A DNA stretch of 64,000 bases from Acidobacteriota bacterium (lineage in GTDB: Bacteria > Acidobacteriota > Terriglobia > Bryobacterales > Bryobacteraceae). Made by a program: the position numbers and the translations under genes. Below the pieces are notes generated by a model. It saw only the letters and a program-made list of their open reading frames with translations. It searched no databases and was not told where the DNA came from. Positions 60,779 to 64,000 of this stretch are shown here, piece after piece; position 1 is the stretch's first letter; each line of letters starts with the position of its first letter. The stretch spans positions 28,944 through 92,943 of the forward strand of contig JAEZIJ010000030.1 of the NCBI GenBank assembly GCA_023436715.1, written 5' to 3'.

Positions 60779-62470
60779 CTAGGGTTCTTCGACGGACAGG
60801 TACCGATCTACCGCGACGTTCTCCAGACTCTGGCGCACGCCGCTCGGCCAGGCGATGTCTATCCGCCGCGCCAGGCTGTCCTTCCCCAGGCCGAAGAACA
60901 CAGTCTTGTCGCTCGAACACGCGTACCCGGTCGACGTAGTGACGTGGTTCCACTGCTCGCGCCCGGAGGAACTTACGAGGTGAATCTGTGCCCCGATCCC
61001 GTCGCGGTTGCTCTTGCGTCCCGTTAACCGCAGCGCCAGCCAGTGGTTCCGCACTGGCGAAACATTGCGGTACAGTTCGGCGGGCTCGCCTATCCGCGTC
61101 ACCACGGCATCTACGCGCCCGTCGCCGTCGAAATCCCCGAAAGCGGCTCCCCTGTGCATGCTGGTCTCGCGCGGGCACGCGCCGGCATCCTGGACAAAGC
61201 GCACCGGCGCCGCGGACCCCGTATTGACCAGTACCATATTCTGCTGCCGCGATTTACGGCTCGAGATCAGCTCCGTATTGTCGTTTACGTCTCCGCAGGC
61301 GACGAACAGGTCTTTGTACCCGTCGTTGTTCAGGTCGAAAATGCCATTGCTCCAGCCGCTCGAAGCGAGCGTGATGCGCCCGAGCCCGCTCGGGTACGTG
61401 AGGTCCGCAAAAAGGCCGCCGGCAAGGCCCCGAAACAGCGGGAACGTCTCGTTGGCCAGAGCGCCAATGAATATATCCTCGCGCCCGTCGTTATCGGCGT
61501 CGCGGAAATCGGAGCCCATCGAGCTCAGCGCCCGGCCGTCCTCGTTGAATGCGACCCCGGCGCGCAAACCCACTTCGCGGAACTTGCCGCCGCCCTCGTT
61601 GTGAAACAGGAAATTCGGAGTGGTGTCGTTCGTGACGAACACGTCCATCAGCCCGTCGCGGTCGTAGTCTGCGAAATTGACGCTCATGCCCTTCCCGACG
61701 TGCGCGGCGATTCCGGACGCCTCCGAGACGTCGGTAAACGTGCCGTCCCCATTGTTGCGGTACAGACTGTTCGGCAGGCCCGAGTAGTATTTCGGGTGGC
61801 AATAAGTGCGCACATTTCGCGCCATTTCGCCGCAAAAAAGCTCTTTATCCGGCTCCCAGGTGACGTAATTGACCACGAACAGGTCCAGCCGCCCGTCGTT
61901 GTCGTAATCGAACCAGCCCGCGGAAATCGACCAGGGCTTCGCCACGCCGGCCTTGGCCACGAGACCCGCTTTCGCTGTCACGTCCTCGAACGTGCCGTCG
62001 CCGCGGTTGCGATAGAGGATGTTCCGGTTGACGCCCGCGATGAAGATGTCCGGAAAACCGTCGTTATCGTAATCCGCGGTGGCGACGCCGGTCGCGAAGC
62101 CATCGCCTTTCACTCCGGCTTCGATCGTGACGTCCGTGAACGTGCCGTCTCCGTTGTTGCGGTACAGCCGGTTGTAATACTCGGGGCCGGTCTTTTCGAG
62201 CTTCGGCTGTAGCGCTCCGTTGACGAAGTAGATGTCGGGCCGGTTGTCGCGGTTGTAGTCGAACACGGCCACGCCGGCCACCATCGTCTCGATCTGGTGC
62301 TTTTGGGGCGTCGCGGAATTTTGCAGAACGAACCGAATGCCGGCCTGCGCGGCGACATCGGTGAAGCGCACGGGGTCCGGCCTGCCGCTGGTCAATTCGT
62401 TCGCGCCGCCCCACATGGCAACGCACGCCGCTGTTCCCGCCACCCACACCGAACTCCGCCGCCAGGACAT
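60779..62470 (-). CDS. CRTAC1 family FG-GAP repeat protein
   Basis: 563 residues, probably exported (N-terminal hydrophobic stretch VWVAGTAACVAMWGG). At least six FG-GAP/VCBS-like repeats (YRNNGDGTFTDVT, DYDNDGFPDIFI, DYDRDGLMDVFV) form a beta-propeller with DxDxDG calcium-binding loops. An ASPIC/UnbV module lies at the C-terminus (RIDIAWPSGVRQSLENV). It may be a surface-adhesion or carbohydrate-binding protein. The ATG at 62470 was chosen, as an earlier in-frame ATG at 62533 runs into the divergent gene. Confidence 0.9.
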   Translation of the reverse strand: MSWRRSSVWVAGTAACVAMWGGANELTSGRPDPVRFTDVAAQAGIRFVLQNSATPQKHQIETMVAGVAVFDYNRDNRPDIYFVNGALQPKLEKTGPEYYNRLYRNNGDGTFTDVTIEAGVKGDGFATGVATADYDNDGFPDIFIAGVNRNILYRNRGDGTFEDVTAKAGLVAKAGVAKPWSISAGWFDYDNDGRLDLFVVNYVTWEPDKELFCGEMARNVRTYCHPKYYSGLPNSLYRNNGDGTFTDVSEASGIAAHVGKGMSVNFADYDRDGLMDVFVTNDTTPNFLFHNEGGGKFREVGLRAGVAFNEDGRALSSMGSDFRDADNDGREDIFIGALANETFPLFRGLAGGLFADLTYPSGLGRITLASSGWSNGIFDLNNDGYKDLFVACGDVNDNTELISSRKSRQQNMVLVNTGSAAPVRFVQDAGACPRETSMHRGAAFGDFDGDGRVDAVVTRIGEPAELYRNVSPVRNHWLALRLTGRKSNRDGIGAQIHLVSSSGREQWNHVTTSTGYACSSDKTVFFGLGKDSLARRIDIAWPSGVRQSLENVAVDRYLSVEEP

Positions 62471-62477
62471 GGAGCCT

Positions 62478-62483
62478 ATTGTG
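62478..62483 (-). promoter_or_regulatory. -10-like box 7 nt before the CRTAC1 gene
   Basis: Minus-strand CACAAT is followed by AGGCTCC and the ATG at 62470. It follows the same close-spacing pattern seen at several other genes in the window. Confidence 0.35.
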
Positions 62484-62512
62484 CCACCGTGCGACTTTAG
62501 TAAGCTCAAAGG

Positions 62513-63745
62513 GTGCTGATTGGCAAGCGGCATCTCATTGCCGCGGTCCTCTTGATGGGAGTTGCAGGTTTCCTGTGGTGGAAATACTCGGCAACGGTGG
62601 TTCCGAGGCCGGTCGAGACGGTTCGGCGCCCCGCTCCCGCTCCGAAAAAAGCGGTTCCGAAAGTCGTCATTCCGGCGAAGCCCGTTCCGCCGCCGGTGGC
62701 CGCCGTCTTCCGTCCCAACCGGCTGTTGAAGGTCCCCGAAGTGTTCAAGGGCATCTACTTCACGGGCTGGTCGGCGGGGCTTCGCAGCCGCGTCGATTAC
62801 CTGGTCAATCTGAGCAAAACCACGGGCTTGAACACCGTCGTGTTCGACATCAAGGACTATTCCGGCTACGTTGCCTACCGCATCGACGTTCCCGAAGTGA
62901 AACAGTCCGGCGCCGTTCGCGTGATGGTTCGCGACATCGATGGCGTTATTAACCGTCTACACCAGGAAGGCATCTACGTAATCGCGCGCATCACCGTGTT
63001 CCAGGACCCCATCCTTGCCGCCGCGCGCCCCGAGCTTGCCGTTCATCGGAAATCTCTGCTTGCCGGCTCGTCGAAACCGGAGTTGAAGCGGAGCACGCTC
63101 TGGCTTGACCACAAGGGCCTCGCCTGGATCGACCCGGCCTCCCGCGCCGCCTGGGACTACATCGAAAGCATCGCCACCGATGCCGCCGGCCACGGCTTCG
63201 ATGAGCTCAACTTCGATTACGTGCGCTTTCCCTCGGACGGCAACCTCAAAGACATGTACTTCCCGTCCTGGGACGGCAAGACTCCGAAGCGAATGGTGCT
63301 CCGTGCATTCTTCGCGGACCTGCGCAAAAAGCTGCCCACTGTGCCGATCTCGGCCGACCTGTTCGGCCTCGCGACCGTCAACTCGGACGATCTGGGTATC
63401 GGCCAGATCATCGAGGACGGGTACGCTGGGTTCGATTATGTCTGCCCGATGGTCTACCCCTCGCACTATGCGAAGAAATTCCTTGGCTTCCCCAACCCGG
63501 CCGAGCACCCATACGAGGTCGTCAACTACTCGATGCAGCACGCGGTCGAGCGGCTCGAAGCGCTCACCCCGCCCGGCAAAGTGAAGCTGCGGCCCTGGCT
63601 GCAGGACTTCAACCTCGGCGCCAAATACGACGCGGAGATGGTGAAATCGCAGATCAAGGCCGTGCGCGATGCTCTCGGCGACCGGTACGCCGGATTCCTT
63701 CTGTGGAGCCCGTCGAACAAATACACGTCGGAAGCGCTCCGCTGA
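62513..63745 (+). CDS. DUF4015 putative glycoside hydrolase
   Basis: 410 residues starting with GTG. An N-terminal membrane anchor (about 7-24) is followed by a Pro/Val/Lys-rich stalk (about 28-65) and a TIM-barrel domain: GIYFTGWSAGLRSRVDYLV, NTVVFDIKDYSGYVAY, GIYVIARITVFQDP, HGFDELNFDYVRFPSDG and VCPMVYPSHY. Conserved Asp/Glu in FDIKDYSG and LNFDYVRFP are candidate catalytic residues. It is likely anchored at the inner membrane with the domain outside. The substrate is unknown. Confidence 0.87.
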   Translation: MLIGKRHLIAAVLLMGVAGFLWWKYSATVVPRPVETVRRPAPAPKKAVPKVVIPAKPVPPPVAAVFRPNRLLKVPEVFKGIYFTGWSAGLRSRVDYLVNLSKTTGLNTVVFDIKDYSGYVAYRIDVPEVKQSGAVRVMVRDIDGVINRLHQEGIYVIARITVFQDPILAAARPELAVHRKSLLAGSSKPELKRSTLWLDHKGLAWIDPASRAAWDYIESIATDAAGHGFDELNFDYVRFPSDGNLKDMYFPSWDGKTPKRMVLRAFFADLRKKLPTVPISADLFGLATVNSDDLGIGQIIEDGYAGFDYVCPMVYPSHYAKKFLGFPNPAEHPYEVVNYSMQHAVERLEALTPPGKVKLRPWLQDFNLGAKYDAEMVKSQIKAVRDALGDRYAGFLLWSPSNKYTSEALR

Positions 63746-63763
63746 GTTTGTATATCACGAACC

Positions 63764-63909
63764 GTATCAGGGCACGGCTTCGGCCGTGCCGCCATCAAGG
63801 GGCTTTAGCTCCTGCTGTCGGCATTGCTTGGGTAGTGCCATAAACAGGGGCTAAAAGCCCGAACCTTTTCATGACGCTACGGCACGTCTAAAGCCGTGCC
63901 CTGATACAA
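63764..63909. repeat. Dispersed repeats after the DUF4015 gene
   Basis: An inverted module GTATCAGGGCACGGCTTCGG (63764 on) is followed by the forward module with GGCATTGCTTGGGTA, ACAGGGGCTAAAAGCCCGAA, a TTTTCATGACGCTACGGC segment and AAGCCGTGCCCTGATACAAA. The forward part matches 13417-13496 and, inverted, 2976-3063. Confidence 0.8.
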
Positions 63910-63947
63910 AGCCGATCACACCCAAGTGCTCTCGCAAATGTACATAG

Positions 63948-64000
63948 CAAACCGCTCTCCCGAAAATCACGGTCGACTCCGTGGGACAGGCCTCCTGGCC
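63948..64000 (+). repeat. Composite repeat at the window end (cut by the boundary)
   Basis: CAAACCGCTCTCCCGAAAAT and then GGACAGGCCTCCTGGCC repeat the two-module order at 35211-35264. The palindrome is truncated by the end of the window. Confidence 0.7.

Overview
The window is a compact, high-GC bacterial chromosome segment with no phage, insertion sequence or CRISPR array. Several traits point to Acidobacteriota, most likely a Bryobacterales/Solibacter-like lineage. These are an orphan duplicated MacB-type permease (ADOP), a Tat-exported and a non-exported Gfo/Idh/MocA oxidoreductase side by side, carboxypeptidase-regulatory-like/TPR secreted proteins, a CRTAC1 FG-GAP protein, a BBP2-type porin, and palindromic intergenic repeats (GGACAGGCC and GGCACGGCTAAAGCCGTGCC families). 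The taxonomic call is inference from gene content; no 16S rRNA gene is present.

Layout. 1-6.5 kb: the 5' part of pheS with a small partner gene, an outer-membrane barrel protein, purA, a large OmpA/PKD/Ig-like envelope protein and the RNase P RNA gene. 6.8-13.4 kb: Ku, a lytic transglycosylase, a YHS-type membrane protein, a TPR protein, DUF2905, signal peptidase I, and a divergent pair of lipoproteins (DUF885 peptidase-like and ComEC-like metallo-hydrolase). 13.4-19 kb: a 60-bp tandem repeat, a LysR regulator and the leucine operon leuABCD, in which LeuA lacks its C-terminal regulatory domain. 19-30 kb: housekeeping and signalling genes (PNPOx-like, prmC-prfA-DUF1385, a degenerate receiver, a TPR protein, ispG, yjbQ, DUF2203, a NarL-type two-component pair). 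30-36 kb: a coiled-coil protein and a tightly coupled operon of DapA-like lyase, esterase, PLP decarboxylase and RidA, followed by an OMP gene. 36-42.7 kb: the Gfo/Idh pair, ADOP permease, TonB-C protein and a class-I amidotransferase. 42.7-52 kb: two large hybrid histidine kinases flanking a modB-modC-fmdE-thiE operon. 52-64 kb: a sugar MFS transporter, a TonB-receptor remnant, a CPA2 antiporter, a porin, a rhodanese, an acetyltransferase, an exported methyltransferase, an operon of two S1C proteases with a LuxR-type pseudo-receiver regulator, a CRTAC1 protein and a DUF4015 glycosidase-like protein.

Most genes form short operons with 4-bp ATGA/GTGA overlaps. A recurring feature is a TATAAT/TACAAT-like box only 6-9 nt upstream of a start codon that has no Shine-Dalgarno sequence, which suggests leaderless transcription of several genes. 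The least ordinary parts are the molybdate transporter/FmdE/ThiE operon without modA, the decarboxylase-RidA-lyase-esterase operon, the signal-less tandem HtrA-like proteases with their pseudo-receiver regulator, and the truncated LeuA. No complete new defence or mobile system is evident.
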